Notes: generated by a model from the letters alone, not told the origin. 14,993 nucleotides of DNA from Desulfobacterales bacterium (GCA_012974315.1 JAAXQI010000048.1:1-14993), one strand, 5' to 3'; shown: positions 1 through 7,445, counted from the stretch's first letter. Translations and numbers: made by a program.

Positions 1-34
1 AGTTAAACTATTACAGGGTATTACAAAGACGGGG

Positions 35-63
35 ATGTTTTCGATTCCCATGCACTTCCGCCA
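35..63 (+). other. 3' fragment of a tRNA-Sec (selC)-like gene, possible attachment-site scar
   Basis: Positions 40-46 read TTCGATT (T-loop), 47-51 CCCAT (3' half of a T-stem), 52-59 GCACTTCC (3' acceptor strand), 60 G (discriminator) and 61-63 CCA. Nine bases between T-stem and CCA imply an 8-bp acceptor stem, which is typical of bacterial tRNA-Sec rather than ordinary tRNAs. The TTCCGCCA ending also matches E. coli selC as I remember it. The 5' half of the T-stem (35-39, ATGTT) pairs at only three of five positions. Positions 1-34 show no long variable arm and no TCA anticodon loop. It therefore looks like the 3' third of the gene only, as left at one end of an element integrated at a tRNA 3' end. 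Chance resemblance or a damaged gene remain possible. Confidence 0.45.
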
Positions 64-83
64 TTTCTTTTCCTGTATTCTCT

Positions 84-965
84 TTAGAGAACTTCTTCTC
101 TTTTCAACAGCGGATAGCCCATTTCCTTTCTCTGCTCTGTATACTGCATGGCAACCTGCCTGGCAATATTTCTGATCCTGCCTATATACCTTGTACGCTC
201 GGCAACACTTATAGCCTTTCTTGCATCAAGCAGATTAAAGGTATGGGAACACTTGAGACAGTAATCATAGGCTGGCAGAATCAAGCCTTTTCCCACCAGT
301 GTATGCGCCTCAGACTCATAGGTATCAAAAAACTGAATCAATGCCTCTACATTGGCCTCTTCAAAGTTAAAGCGGGAAAATTCTACCTCTGCCTGGTGAA
401 AAATCTGGCCATAGGAGACTTCCTCGTTCCAGGCTAAATTGTAGACATTTTCAACCTTCTGCAGATACATGGCAATGCGCTCAAGCCCATAAGTAACCTC
501 AACCGTAATCGGTTGCAGATCAAGGCTTCCAGCCTGCTGAAAATAAGTAAACTGGGTAATTTCCATACCATCAAGCCATACTTCCCATCCCAGACCCCAG
601 GCCCCAAGGGTCGGCGACTCCCAGTCATCCTCGACAAAACGGATATCATGCTCCAGAAGGTTAAGTCCGAACCGCTTCAAACTTTCAAGATACATTTCCT
701 GGATTTCAAGTGGTGACGGCTTAATCACTACCTGGTACTGGTAGTAATGCTGAAGCCGGTTGGGATTTTCACCATATCGCCCATCGGTCGGACGCCTGGA
801 CGGTTGCACATAGGCCGCCTTCCATGGTTCTGGCCCCAAGGACCTCAGCAGGGTAGCAGGATGAAAAGTGCCTGCCCCCACCTCCATGTCATACGGTTGC
901 TGGATGACACAGCCCTGTTCAGCCCAGAATTTATTCAATTCCATGATAATATCTTGAAAATACAT
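84..965 (-). CDS. glyQ: Glycyl-tRNA synthetase alpha subunit
   Basis: Catalytic alpha subunit of the bacterial alpha2beta2 glycyl-tRNA synthetase, which charges tRNA-Gly in the cytoplasm. The 293-residue product is full length for the family and shows its hallmark blocks: the N-terminal MYFQDIIMELNKFW, the CVIQQPYDMEVGAGTFHPAT region (about 19-38), the PSRRPTDGRYGENPNRLQHY block (about 55-74) and the ITQFTYFQQAG segment of the class II core. The ATG at 965 is the natural start; a purine-rich AAAGGAA lies about 12 nt upstream, a rather long spacing. The gene diverges from the M32 peptidase across about 124 bp. The beta-subunit gene glyS often follows glyQ directly, but no recognisable glyS start is seen in the 83 bp downstream. 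Confidence 0.97.
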   Translation of the reverse strand: MYFQDIIMELNKFWAEQGCVIQQPYDMEVGAGTFHPATLLRSLGPEPWKAAYVQPSRRPTDGRYGENPNRLQHYYQYQVVIKPSPLEIQEMYLESLKRFGLNLLEHDIRFVEDDWESPTLGAWGLGWEVWLDGMEITQFTYFQQAGSLDLQPITVEVTYGLERIAMYLQKVENVYNLAWNEEVSYGQIFHQAEVEFSRFNFEEANVEALIQFFDTYESEAHTLVGKGLILPAYDYCLKCSHTFNLLDARKAISVAERTRYIGRIRNIARQVAMQYTEQRKEMGYPLLKREEVL

Positions 966-1089
966 ATTGCTGCCGGTTCCTTTCCCTGTTCAAATAGTCT
1001 ATATTTTTATTCTTACATTTCAAAAAGAAAACAAGTTACCACAGTAGGTCAATATGACAAAATTTTTTTTCCAATAACATGAAAAAACC

Positions 1090-2580
1090 ATGAAAATTAT
1101 TGAAGAATTATACCGGAAAGCCAGGGAACTGACAAATCTGAACAGTATCATGGCCCTGCTGCAGTGGGACCAGGAAGTAATGATGCCTTCCGGAGGTGGA
1201 GCCGGAAGGGCTGACCAGTTCTCTGTCTTGAGTACTCTTATCCACCAGAAAATAACCGCTCCCGGCCTGGGCAAAATCCTCCAGGAACTTTCTGATAACC
1301 CTGAGGGTCTCTCATCAGCAGACCTATCCCTTTTAAGGGTACTTAAGAGAGAATACGATAAAAACACGAAACTGCCTGAAAAATTTGTCGCTGACTTTTC
1401 CAGGTTAACATCTGAAGCGCTTCCTGTCTGGGTTGACGCCCGCAAAAAAAATGCCTTTAAACTCTTTCAGCCCCTGCTTGAAAGAGTCATAACCATGTGC
1501 AGGCAGCAAGCTGATTTTCTGGGATACGTTGATCACCCATATGACGCCTTGCTTGACCTGTACGAAGAAGGATTAACCACCAATAATCTGGAAATTCTCT
1601 TTGGAAACCTGAAGACCGAACTCAGTCAACTGTTGCAGCAAAAAGCTTCTGAGAAGAAACCGATCCCGGAAAATCTGGCAGATATGACGCCCATGCTGCT
1701 GAAAGACCAGGTGCATTTTTCTGAAAGGATCCTGGCAGAGATAGGGTATGACTTCAACCGGGGCAGGCAGGATATTTCAGCCCATCCGTTTACCACAAGT
1801 CTTGGGCATAGTGACCGGAGAGTAACCAACCGCTTCCGACCCGATTCTCTGGAATTTATTTTCAGCGCCCTGCATGAAGGAGGGCATGCCCTGTATGAGC
1901 AAAATATTGCAGAAAAGTATGCAGAAACCCCTCTTGACGAAGGCGTTTCCCTTGGCATCCATGAATCACAATCCCGACTCTGGGAAAACATCATCGGTCG
2001 CAGTCATCTGTTCTGGGAAAAACAGTACCCCCTGCTGCAGGAATCTCTGCCGGAGCAGTTCCAGAACATTGACCTGGATGATTTTGTCCGTCACATCAAC
2101 CGGGTGCACCCCGGAATGATCCGTGTGGAAGCAGACGAGGTGAGCTATAACCTGCATGTTCTCATCCGCTTTGAACTGGAAAGGGGATTGATGGAAGGCA
2201 CAATTGGAGCTGCTGATCTGCCTGGACTCTGGAATGAAAAATATCAGCACTATCTTGGAGTTAAGGTGGACTCAGACGCAAACGGGGTTCTGCAGGATAT
2301 CCACTGGGCCCATGGCAGTTTCGGTTACTTCCCAACCTATACCATCGGCAACCTGGCGGCTGCCCAGATATGGAACACCTATTGCCAGTTCGACCCCGAC
2401 CACAGGCAGACACTGCTGCAAGGGAAGCTTGATAAAATAAGAAACTGGCTGACTGAAAACATTTACCGCCATGGGGCTTTCTATCCTCCGGCAGATTTAT
2501 TGCAGAAGGTTTGCGGTGAGCCGCTCAACAGCAAATATTTTATCGATTACCTGAAAAACAAGCCTGAGTTTTCCCTATGA
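1090..2580 (+). CDS. M32-family metallocarboxypeptidase (carboxypeptidase Taq type)
   Basis: Cytoplasmic zinc or cobalt carboxypeptidase that trims residues from peptide C termini. The 496-residue length is normal for M32 enzymes. Diagnostic motifs are all present in order: the HPFTTS/DRRVT block at about 232-246 (family DxRxT motif), the metal site HEGGH at 262-266, and the third metal ligand Glu292 in HESQS, 26 residues after the second His as in characterised members. HPGMIRVEADEVSYNLHV and GVLQDIHWAHGSFGYFPTYT follow further on. No signal peptide is visible. The start at 1090 has no clear Shine-Dalgarno; it is chosen because the protein begins at the usual place for the family. The stop overlaps the start of the next gene (ATGA), so the two are probably co-transcribed. 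Confidence 0.95.
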   Translation: MKIIEELYRKARELTNLNSIMALLQWDQEVMMPSGGGAGRADQFSVLSTLIHQKITAPGLGKILQELSDNPEGLSSADLSLLRVLKREYDKNTKLPEKFVADFSRLTSEALPVWVDARKKNAFKLFQPLLERVITMCRQQADFLGYVDHPYDALLDLYEEGLTTNNLEILFGNLKTELSQLLQQKASEKKPIPENLADMTPMLLKDQVHFSERILAEIGYDFNRGRQDISAHPFTTSLGHSDRRVTNRFRPDSLEFIFSALHEGGHALYEQNIAEKYAETPLDEGVSLGIHESQSRLWENIIGRSHLFWEKQYPLLQESLPEQFQNIDLDDFVRHINRVHPGMIRVEADEVSYNLHVLIRFELERGLMEGTIGAADLPGLWNEKYQHYLGVKVDSDANGVLQDIHWAHGSFGYFPTYTIGNLAAAQIWNTYCQFDPDHRQTLLQGKLDKIRNWLTENIYRHGAFYPPADLLQKVCGEPLNSKYFIDYLKNKPEFSL

Positions 2581-2990
2581 TCCTCTCCAATGAATACGTT
2601 GCAACAATCCGCAAGGTATTAAGAGAATCAAAAACCATTGCCGTGGTGGGGCTTTCGCCAAAACCTAACCGGCCCAGTCATCAGGTTGCCTCCTATCTCA
2701 TGGAAGCAGGCTATACCATTATCCCGGTCAATCCCGGTCAGGATATCATCCTCGGACAGACCTGCTATTCAAACCTCAGGGACATCCCTACACCGGTGGA
2801 CATGGTGGATATTTTCCGCAGACAGGAAGAAGTAGTACCAATTGTGGAAGATGCCATTGGTATCGGCGCCAGGTTCATCTGGATGCAGCAGGGGATCGTT
2901 AACGAGGAGGCTGCCGGAAAAGCGGAAGCAGCAGGCCTTATCGTGATCATGGACCGCTGCACCAAGATTGATCACATGAACCTGCTGTGA
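2577..2990 (+). CDS. CoA-binding domain protein (YccU-like)
   Basis: Small 137-residue protein consisting of a single Rossmann-type CoA_binding domain, related to the N-terminal domain of succinyl-CoA synthetase alpha and NDP-forming acyl-CoA synthetases. The glycine-containing nucleotide loop IAVVGLSPKPNRPSHQVA lies at about 21-38, followed by YLMEAGYTIIPVNPG, the VDMVDIFRR strand-helix and the C-terminal MDRCTKIDH that closes these stand-alone proteins. Family members bind CoA, but their physiological role is poorly defined, so no reaction is assigned. It is translationally coupled to the M32 peptidase by a 4-nt overlap, and its 3' end converges on queH with only 4 nt between the stop codons. 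Confidence 0.93.
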   Translation: MILSNEYVATIRKVLRESKTIAVVGLSPKPNRPSHQVASYLMEAGYTIIPVNPGQDIILGQTCYSNLRDIPTPVDMVDIFRRQEEVVPIVEDAIGIGARFIWMQQGIVNEEAAGKAEAAGLIVIMDRCTKIDHMNLL

Positions 2991-2996
2991 TTTTTT
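2970..2996 (+). terminator. Candidate intrinsic terminator overlapping the CoA-binding gene stop
   Basis: ATCACA (2971-2976) can pair with TGTGAT (2986-2991) around a 9-nt loop, followed directly by a run of six T at 2991-2996. The hairpin uses the last codons and the TGA stop of the CoA-binding gene and would end plus-strand transcription before it runs into convergent queH. The stem is short (6 bp, plus one possible G-U pair), so confidence is moderate. Confidence 0.4.
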
Positions 2997-3546
2997 AGCT
3001 CTTTTTCTTCTTTTTAAAACGCTTATCATAGCGTTCCTGTTCGCTGTAGATACAACCGCAGTATGACTGGCGGTAAAGGCCCATTTCTTTGGACATGTCT
3101 ATGCCCTGCTGCCAACCCTCGCGGAAATCGTGATAGTAAAAAGCAATTTTATGCTCTTCAGCAAGCTGTTCAGCCTTTTGACGGATCAGTTCGTGATTTT
3201 GGTAACGGCTATAGAGAAGGGTGGTGGTAAAGGCATCAGCGCCTATTTTCTTGGCCTGCTCGACCGCCTCGCGCAAACGCATATCATAGCAGAGTCCGCA
3301 GCGGCTATCCTCATTGAATACAACCTGGCGCAAATATTCCCGCAATCCATACCCACGATGATAGTCAACATGCAGGTTCTCTCTTGCAGCAAGCTGCTCT
3401 ACAGCTTCAAGCCGTTTTGTAAACTCCCGGTAGGGATGAATATTAGGATTATAGAAGAAGCCGTGCACCTTGGCCCCTTCTCCTTTCAAGACTTCAAGGG
3501 GATAGGTTGCGCAGGGACCACAGCAGATATGAAGTAGTATGGACAT
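2995..3546 (-). CDS. queH: Epoxyqueuosine reductase QueH (DUF208 family)
   Basis: Iron-sulfur enzyme that reduces epoxyqueuosine to queuosine in tRNA anticodons, a non-orthologous alternative to the cobalamin enzyme QueG. The 183-residue product carries the QueH signature cysteines: CCGPC at 8-12, CGLC at 83-86 and CGC at 163-165. These are thought to bind the [4Fe-4S] cluster and a nearby metal. Further family blocks are FFYNPNIHPYREF (30-42), GAD-FTTTLLYSRYQNH (about 102-118) and YYHDFREGWQQGI (137-149). The ATG at 3546 is the only sensible start, since an in-frame stop lies three codons upstream, but no Shine-Dalgarno is visible. The C terminus ends in a lysine run (KKKKK). It is separated from aroA by a 340-bp gap and so is probably transcribed on its own. 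Confidence 0.95.
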   Translation of the reverse strand: MSILLHICCGPCATYPLEVLKGEGAKVHGFFYNPNIHPYREFTKRLEAVEQLAARENLHVDYHRGYGLREYLRQVVFNEDSRCGLCYDMRLREAVEQAKKIGADAFTTTLLYSRYQNHELIRQKAEQLAEEHKIAFYYHDFREGWQQGIDMSKEMGLYRQSYCGCIYSEQERYDKRFKKKKKS

Positions 3547-3808
3547 GACAAATTACAAGTAAATATTCAGGCTCAGGGGAATCGGCTTTAACCCGCCACT
3601 CTCATAATCAAAAGACTTGGTGCTGGTTACTGGATAAACCAGAGTGAACAGTCGCACAATATACAAAGTGTTGGCATAAAGAATTTTTGGCCTTTATCTG
3701 GAATCCAATATCCAGCATCACACCTTTTTTCAACTCTGTCTCTTTGTTGCTTCGTGCCTAAAATCCTAATAAACTGAGCCTCTTGCAAAATAAGTAAAAG
3801 GCACAATC
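3547..3808. other. Gene-free stretch between queH and the aroA-adjacent repeat
   Basis: No convincing gene is seen on either strand. Two small hairpins are present: CTGGTT/AACCAG (3623-3628 with 3637-3642) and CTGGA/TCCAG (about 3698-3702 with 3711-3715). One minus-strand frame stays open for roughly 55 codons, but it has no start with a ribosome site and a composition that does not look like a known protein. The stretch must contain the queH promoter, but no confident -35/-10 pair could be picked. I looked here for the missing aroA 3' end (a Lys-Thr/Ser-Phe-Pro block) and did not find it. Confidence 0.6.
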
Positions 3809-3882
3809 TGTCATTTCGACCATAGGGAGAAATCTAATAAAATCAAGAAAATTCAAGATTCCTCTCTGCGTTCGGAATGACA
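3809..3882. repeat. Imperfect palindromic dispersed-type repeat (TGTCATTTCGA... family)
   Basis: Two 27-nt arms, 3809-3835 and 3856-3882, are inverted copies matching at 21 of 27 positions, separated by a 20-nt AT-rich spacer. The left arm begins TGTCATTTCGACC and ends GGGAGAAATCT; the right arm, read on minus, begins TGTCATTCCGAAC and ends GAGAGGAATCT. Short palindromes beginning TGTCATT(T/C)CGA and ending GAAATCT are familiar to me as scattered intergenic repeats in many bacterial genomes, including deltaproteobacteria. The exact family name is not assigned. The element sits 7 nt beyond the early stop of aroA. A transcript through it could fold into a long hairpin, which may protect or end the aroA mRNA, although no T-run follows. 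Confidence 0.75.
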
Positions 3883-3889
3883 CATAACA

Positions 3890-5089
3890 TCATTCAGGGA
3901 CAGCCAGACCTGCCACAGCGAAACTCATGGCAATACGGTGGTCATTATAGGTCTCAATCTCAGCACCATGCATGGGATTGTCAGAATCTTTGCCCTCAAT
4001 TATCAAGGTATCATCCAACTCCTGCACCCTGGCACCCATTTTGGCCAGCTCAACAGCCATGACATGGAGCCGGTCACATTCCTTGATGCGCAGGTGTCCG
4101 ATATTTTTTATGGTGGTCCTGCCTTTGGCCTGGGAGGCAACCACGGCAAGGGTCGGCACCACATCAGGCATACCGCCCATATCTATGGTAATGCCTTTAA
4201 GTTCCTCGGGGCCGCTTACGGTTAACCCTTCGCCGGTTTTATTCACCTGGCAGCCCATACGAGCCAGCAGGGCAACAAAGAGAGCATCACCCTGCAGAGA
4301 CGGAACCGGCACATTGGGAACGGTCACCTCGCCACCGGTTATTGCGGCTGCCGCATAAAAATAAGAGGCATTGGAGGCATCGCCCTCAATCGCATACTCA
4401 ATGGCATTGTATATCCCCTGGGGAATCACATAACTGTTCAGCGCTTCATTGGCTTCCACCCTGATGCCGAAAGCTTCCATCACCGCCAGGGTCATGATGA
4501 CATAGGGCAGCGACAGTATTTCCCCTTCAACATCAAGTAATGCCTCCTGCCTGGCATATGGACCTACCAGTAACAGGGAAGAAAGATACTGGCTGCTTTT
4601 GCCTTCAGGCAATATTGTCTTGCCGCCTGACAGGCCGTTGGCCTTTATGAGCAGTGGCGGGCAGCCGTTATTATTCATACTGGCAATATCAACCCCCCAG
4701 CCTTGCAGTGCCTGCATCAGGGGCAGGATGGGCCTTTCCGCCATCCTTTCATCACCGGTTATCTGAAAAGTGCCACTCCCTAAGGCAGCAACAGAGGTGA
4801 GAAACCTGGTTGCCGTACCATTATTGCCAAGGAATATTTCTTTACCAGGGGTTACAATCCGACCGCCATTGCCTTGAACTATCCATCTGTCCTTAGCCTT
4901 TGCAACTATGACGCCCATCTGCTCAAGGGCTGCAGCCGTATACCTTGTATCTTCGCTTTCAAGAGGGTCAAGCAGGGTGCTCTCACCATCGGCCAGTGCG
5001 GCAGCAATCAGGGCACGCTGGGTGATGCTCTTGGACCCGGGAACCTTGACTGACGCATTAATTTTTGTTGCCGGCTTAACTTCTATCAT
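3890..5089 (-). CDS. aroA: 3-phosphoshikimate 1-carboxyvinyltransferase (EPSP synthase), C-terminally truncated
   Basis: Sixth step of the shikimate pathway: transfers enolpyruvyl from PEP to shikimate 3-phosphate. Family blocks are clear: VPGSKSITQRA (16-26, substrate-binding Lys20/Ser21), LGNNGTATRFL (87-97, PEP and glyphosate loop), IEGDASNASYF, GGMPDVVPTLAV, HLRIKECDRL and ETYNDHRIAM near 380-388. DHR falls at about 383, almost the same position as in the 427-residue E. coli enzyme, so the body is complete. The protein then stops with TGA at residue 399, after GLAVPE. This loses some 26-28 residues, including the final strand and helix and the conserved Lys equivalent to E. coli Lys411. 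A palindromic repeat begins 7 nt beyond the stop, and no other frame restores the missing end. Whether the product is active is uncertain. Last gene of the pyr-aro array, 32 nt after aroE. Confidence 0.93.
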   Translation of the reverse strand: MIEVKPATKINASVKVPGSKSITQRALIAAALADGESTLLDPLESEDTRYTAAALEQMGVIVAKAKDRWIVQGNGGRIVTPGKEIFLGNNGTATRFLTSVAALGSGTFQITGDERMAERPILPLMQALQGWGVDIASMNNNGCPPLLIKANGLSGGKTILPEGKSSQYLSSLLLVGPYARQEALLDVEGEILSLPYVIMTLAVMEAFGIRVEANEALNSYVIPQGIYNAIEYAIEGDASNASYFYAAAAITGGEVTVPNVPVPSLQGDALFVALLARMGCQVNKTGEGLTVSGPEELKGITIDMGGMPDVVPTLAVVASQAKGRTTIKNIGHLRIKECDRLHVMAVELAKMGARVQELDDTLIIEGKDSDNPMHGAEIETYNDHRIAMSFAVAGLAVPE

Positions 5090-5121
5090 ATTGATATAAT
5101 TAGTTTTTAAATGTTCTAAAT

Positions 5122-5940
5122 TTATTCTGCTATTATTTGGATGAGAGCTGAACGCATCACCTCAACCGGAGCATCCTGCCCGATCCAGGCTTCAAACTGC
5201 GCTACCCCCTGATACAGCAGCATGGAAAGTCCGTTTATTACCTCACAACCAACAATCTTTGCATCCTTAATCAACTTTGTTTCCAAAGGAGAATAGACTA
5301 TATCCATGACCACCGGAAAGTTGGCCAGACATGCGGAGGGCACCAGGCTCACATCCCCAAGAAACTTCATGCCGACTGATGTTGCATTAACCAAAGCATC
5401 GGCATGCATTGACCCAACCTCTGCCAGAGGGACCCAATCACAGTCAAGTTTCTCACCCAGTGTTTTCAGCCTGCTTTCCGTCCTGCTCGCAAGTATTATC
5501 TCTGCACCTGCTTCCAGCAAACCATACCCTATTGCCTTTGCAGAGCCCCCGGCTCCCAGGAGCAGAATCTTTTTCCCTTTCAGGTCGAGCTTGTCAGCTA
5601 AAGCCCTGTTTGCCCCGATCCAGTCTGTATTTAATCCATGGATATTTTTTTCCTCATCAAATACCAGGGTATTAACCGCGCCAATCTTTTCAGCCACAGG
5701 GTCAATGGAATTAATATGGGCAAGAATGGTTTCCTTGTGCGGAATTGTGACAGAAAGACCACGAACATTCAAAGTCCGGCAGGCATCCAGGGCTTTTTCC
5801 ACATCAAAAGCAGGAAAGGGGACATAGACCTTGTTTAACCCCAGGGCCCCAAAAGCACTGTTATGCATTGCCGGGCTTAAGGAATGGGCGACCGGATTAC
5901 CGATTATTCCATAAATTTCAGTAGAACCGTTAATCTGCAT
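5122..5940 (-). CDS. aroE: Shikimate dehydrogenase (NADP-dependent)
   Basis: Reduces 3-dehydroshikimate to shikimate, cytoplasmic, fourth step of the shikimate pathway. At 272 residues it is full length for the AroE family. Shikimate-binding SLSPAMHN lies at 20-27, catalytic Lys69 in TIPHKE, and the Asp partner at 106 in NTDWIG. The NADP-binding loop GAGGSAKA is at 129-136, followed by the SRTESR motif (152-157), whose arginines favour NADP phosphate. The start ATG at 5940 has a GGAG about 10 nt upstream and overlaps the end of aroD by 11 nt, indicating translational coupling. The distance to aroA downstream is 32 nt of AT-rich sequence. Confidence 0.96.
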   Translation of the reverse strand: MQINGSTEIYGIIGNPVAHSLSPAMHNSAFGALGLNKVYVPFPAFDVEKALDACRTLNVRGLSVTIPHKETILAHINSIDPVAEKIGAVNTLVFDEEKNIHGLNTDWIGANRALADKLDLKGKKILLLGAGGSAKAIGYGLLEAGAEIILASRTESRLKTLGEKLDCDWVPLAEVGSMHADALVNATSVGMKFLGDVSLVPSACLANFPVVMDIVYSPLETKLIKDAKIVGCEVINGLSMLLYQGVAQFEAWIGQDAPVEVMRSALIQIIAE

Positions 5941-6640
5941 GATTTAATCTCTCCAGCATCTCATGGATAAGGGATACAGGCATCTGCCCCGGTGCAGTTT
6001 CATCGCCGCCATCAGGAGCTGCATAGGTCATGTACCCTCCCAGTTTTAAAGTTGCCAACCTGCTGATCATACCAATACGCCCCATACAAAAGGCAATCAG
6101 CGGGAAATTATTTTCGGCAGCCATGACCTGAAGATTTAATACCCTGAGCACATCTTCGTAGTTATTGGCCATGGTAACAATTTTTCCTACGTGTGCCCCG
6201 GATTCAATCTGCTGTTGTAAAATATCACCCAACTCATCGCTCGATGGAGTACCTGAAAAATCATGCCATGAAATGATGAGGCCGGTTTCGGGGTGTTTTA
6301 ATAAGACATCCAGCAATTCAGCCCTTAATTCAGGGGCTGATTTCAGTTCAAGGTCTACAAAGGCGCAATCGTGTTGAATTGCTTTGAGCAGCAAACCAAT
6401 TCGCGCAACTTCTGATCCCTTAAATGCCCCCCCTTCCCATTCCGGACGATTGGTAAAGAGTAAAGGCTTACTGAGACCCTTTATAAATGGTTCAATCTCT
6501 GGACTGGAAAGCTTGTCCAGTCGAATCTCTATGATATCTGCAGAGCCTTCAGACTGGATGGCGATATCAACTGCTGCTGTTTCATCTTCACAGGCAATTG
6601 ATACGCAAATACCAGCCGGGGAAGCAAGATCCACTTTCAA
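5930..6640 (-). CDS. aroD: 3-dehydroquinate dehydratase, type I
   Basis: Converts 3-dehydroquinate to 3-dehydroshikimate through a Schiff-base intermediate, third step of the shikimate pathway. Counting from the TTG start at 6640 gives 236 residues, normal for the type I class. The substrate-binding EIRLD motif is at about 38-42, the general acid/base His at 126 (SWHDF), the Schiff-base Lys at 153 (VGKIVTMA), and CMGRIGMISRL and the GQMP segment follow. The frame is open upstream to another TTG at 6682, but that has no ribosome site. The TTG at 6640 is preceded by AAGGAG with 8-nt spacing, so it is preferred; the longer form would be 250 residues. The gene overlaps aroE by 11 nt and lies shortly downstream of the YkgJ-like gene. 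Confidence 0.94.
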   Translation of the reverse strand: MKVDLASPAGICVSIACEDETAAVDIAIQSEGSADIIEIRLDKLSSPEIEPFIKGLSKPLLFTNRPEWEGGAFKGSEVARIGLLLKAIQHDCAFVDLELKSAPELRAELLDVLLKHPETGLIISWHDFSGTPSSDELGDILQQQIESGAHVGKIVTMANNYEDVLRVLNLQVMAAENNFPLIAFCMGRIGMISRLATLKLGGYMTYAAPDGGDETAPGQMPVSLIHEMLERLNHAD

Positions 6641-6648
6641 CGGCTTAT

Positions 6649-6654
6649 CTCCTT
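6649..6654 (-). promoter_or_regulatory. Shine-Dalgarno site deciding the aroD start
   Basis: The minus strand reads AAGGAG here, 8 nt before a TTG codon at 6640-6638. This is the strongest ribosome site near the 5' end of aroD and supports the TTG at 6640 over the further upstream TTG at 6682, which lacks one. Confidence 0.7.
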
Positions 6655-6707
6655 GTGTTTTTTCAAAATCGCTCCCTGACAACTATAAATTAAGGTAAAA
6701 CACCCTA

Positions 6708-7445
6708 TTATATCGGCATGAAGTTGTCAATCAGATCACCAAAAGTCTGCTTTTCTACAGATTGCTCATAAAGCTGCTTTAACAAAATATGGATCAGTTT
6801 AACTTCATGTGGCTCAAGAAGGAATCCGGGTAGAGGTTGGGCAGGCAGCAGGCGCCTTGTTGAGGCCAGGGGTTTACTTTCAATCTGGTCCCCTAAAATA
6901 TCTGCCATATTACCCCAGTACCCGCCATCGCTGCAAATATGTTCAACAATCTGGGTAAAAACCGTATTCACGGTGAGGTGTATTGGGGCGATTTCTGCCC
7001 CACTCTTATCCGAGCAGCACACAAGTGAGCCAAAGCTTCTGCAGCCAAAAGGGCGAACTTCATAAATGGAACACGCATCCTCACTTAAAAAAATACAAGG
7101 GGTAAAATTCCAGTCTCCCAATGCTTCCTCGGCAACCTCCTGGTGGTCAAGACAGGCCCTGGCATACTGGTTTGTTGTTATTGCGGCCCCTTTATTTTCC
7201 GTTGCTCTTCGAGCAAGCTGTTCAGACAACCAGCTGTCTCTGCCCCCCACTTTTAAAAAGTCGAGTATCATGACTCCTTCAAGGTTTGTCATGGTGACAC
7301 TCTGGGTACAGCAGGATGCACAGCCTTTTTTGCAAACCAATGGAAAACGTTCAACCCAACGGGCATAAACTCCATAGATACAAGCCAGCAGTTCTTTTTT
7401 GGATTCCATGTCTGCCGGCACACGTGCTTGCTGTTGAATCATCAT
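6708..7445 (-). CDS. YkgJ-family cysteine-cluster protein
   Basis: A 245-residue protein of the YkgJ / CxxxCxxCC family, whose members are thought to bind zinc or an iron-sulfur cluster; their function is unknown. The N-terminal cluster is C38, C42, C45, C46 (VCKKGCASCC). The second half of the metal site is the block CIFLSEDACSIYEVRPFGC, which matches the family pattern of C..L......C.IY..RP..CR, followed by another Cys pair (VCC). The C-terminal third is not recognised. The start ATG overlaps the stop of the YkvA-like gene (ATGA), so the two are coupled. It sits within the array between pyrD and aroD, but nothing in the sequence ties it to pyrimidine or aromatic synthesis. Confidence 0.85.
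   Translation of the reverse strand: MMIQQQARVPADMESKKELLACIYGVYARWVERFPLVCKKGCASCCTQSVTMTNLEGVMILDFLKVGGRDSWLSEQLARRATENKGAAITTNQYARACLDHQEVAEEALGDWNFTPCIFLSEDACSIYEVRPFGCRSFGSLVCCSDKSGAEIAPIHLTVNTVFTQIVEHICSDGGYWGNMADILGDQIESKPLASTRRLLPAQPLPGFLLEPHEVKLIHILLKQLYEQSVEKQTFGDLIDNFMPI

Noticed and set aside
1..51. Minus-strand peptide beginning MGIENIPVFVIP, resembling the GTEEIP motif at the GlyS N terminus
   Set aside because: The resemblance is short, the usual LLFEIG lead-in is absent, and the same bases are better explained as a tRNA T-loop and acceptor end.
966..1089. Promoter pair in the glyQ / M32 peptidase divergent region
   Set aside because: AT-rich with several weak -10-like words, but no -35/-10 pair with good spacing on either strand could be defended.
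3890..3892. TGA of aroA read as selenocysteine to restore the C terminus
   Set aside because: Sequence after the TGA does not resemble the EPSP synthase C terminus in any frame, so readthrough would not repair it.
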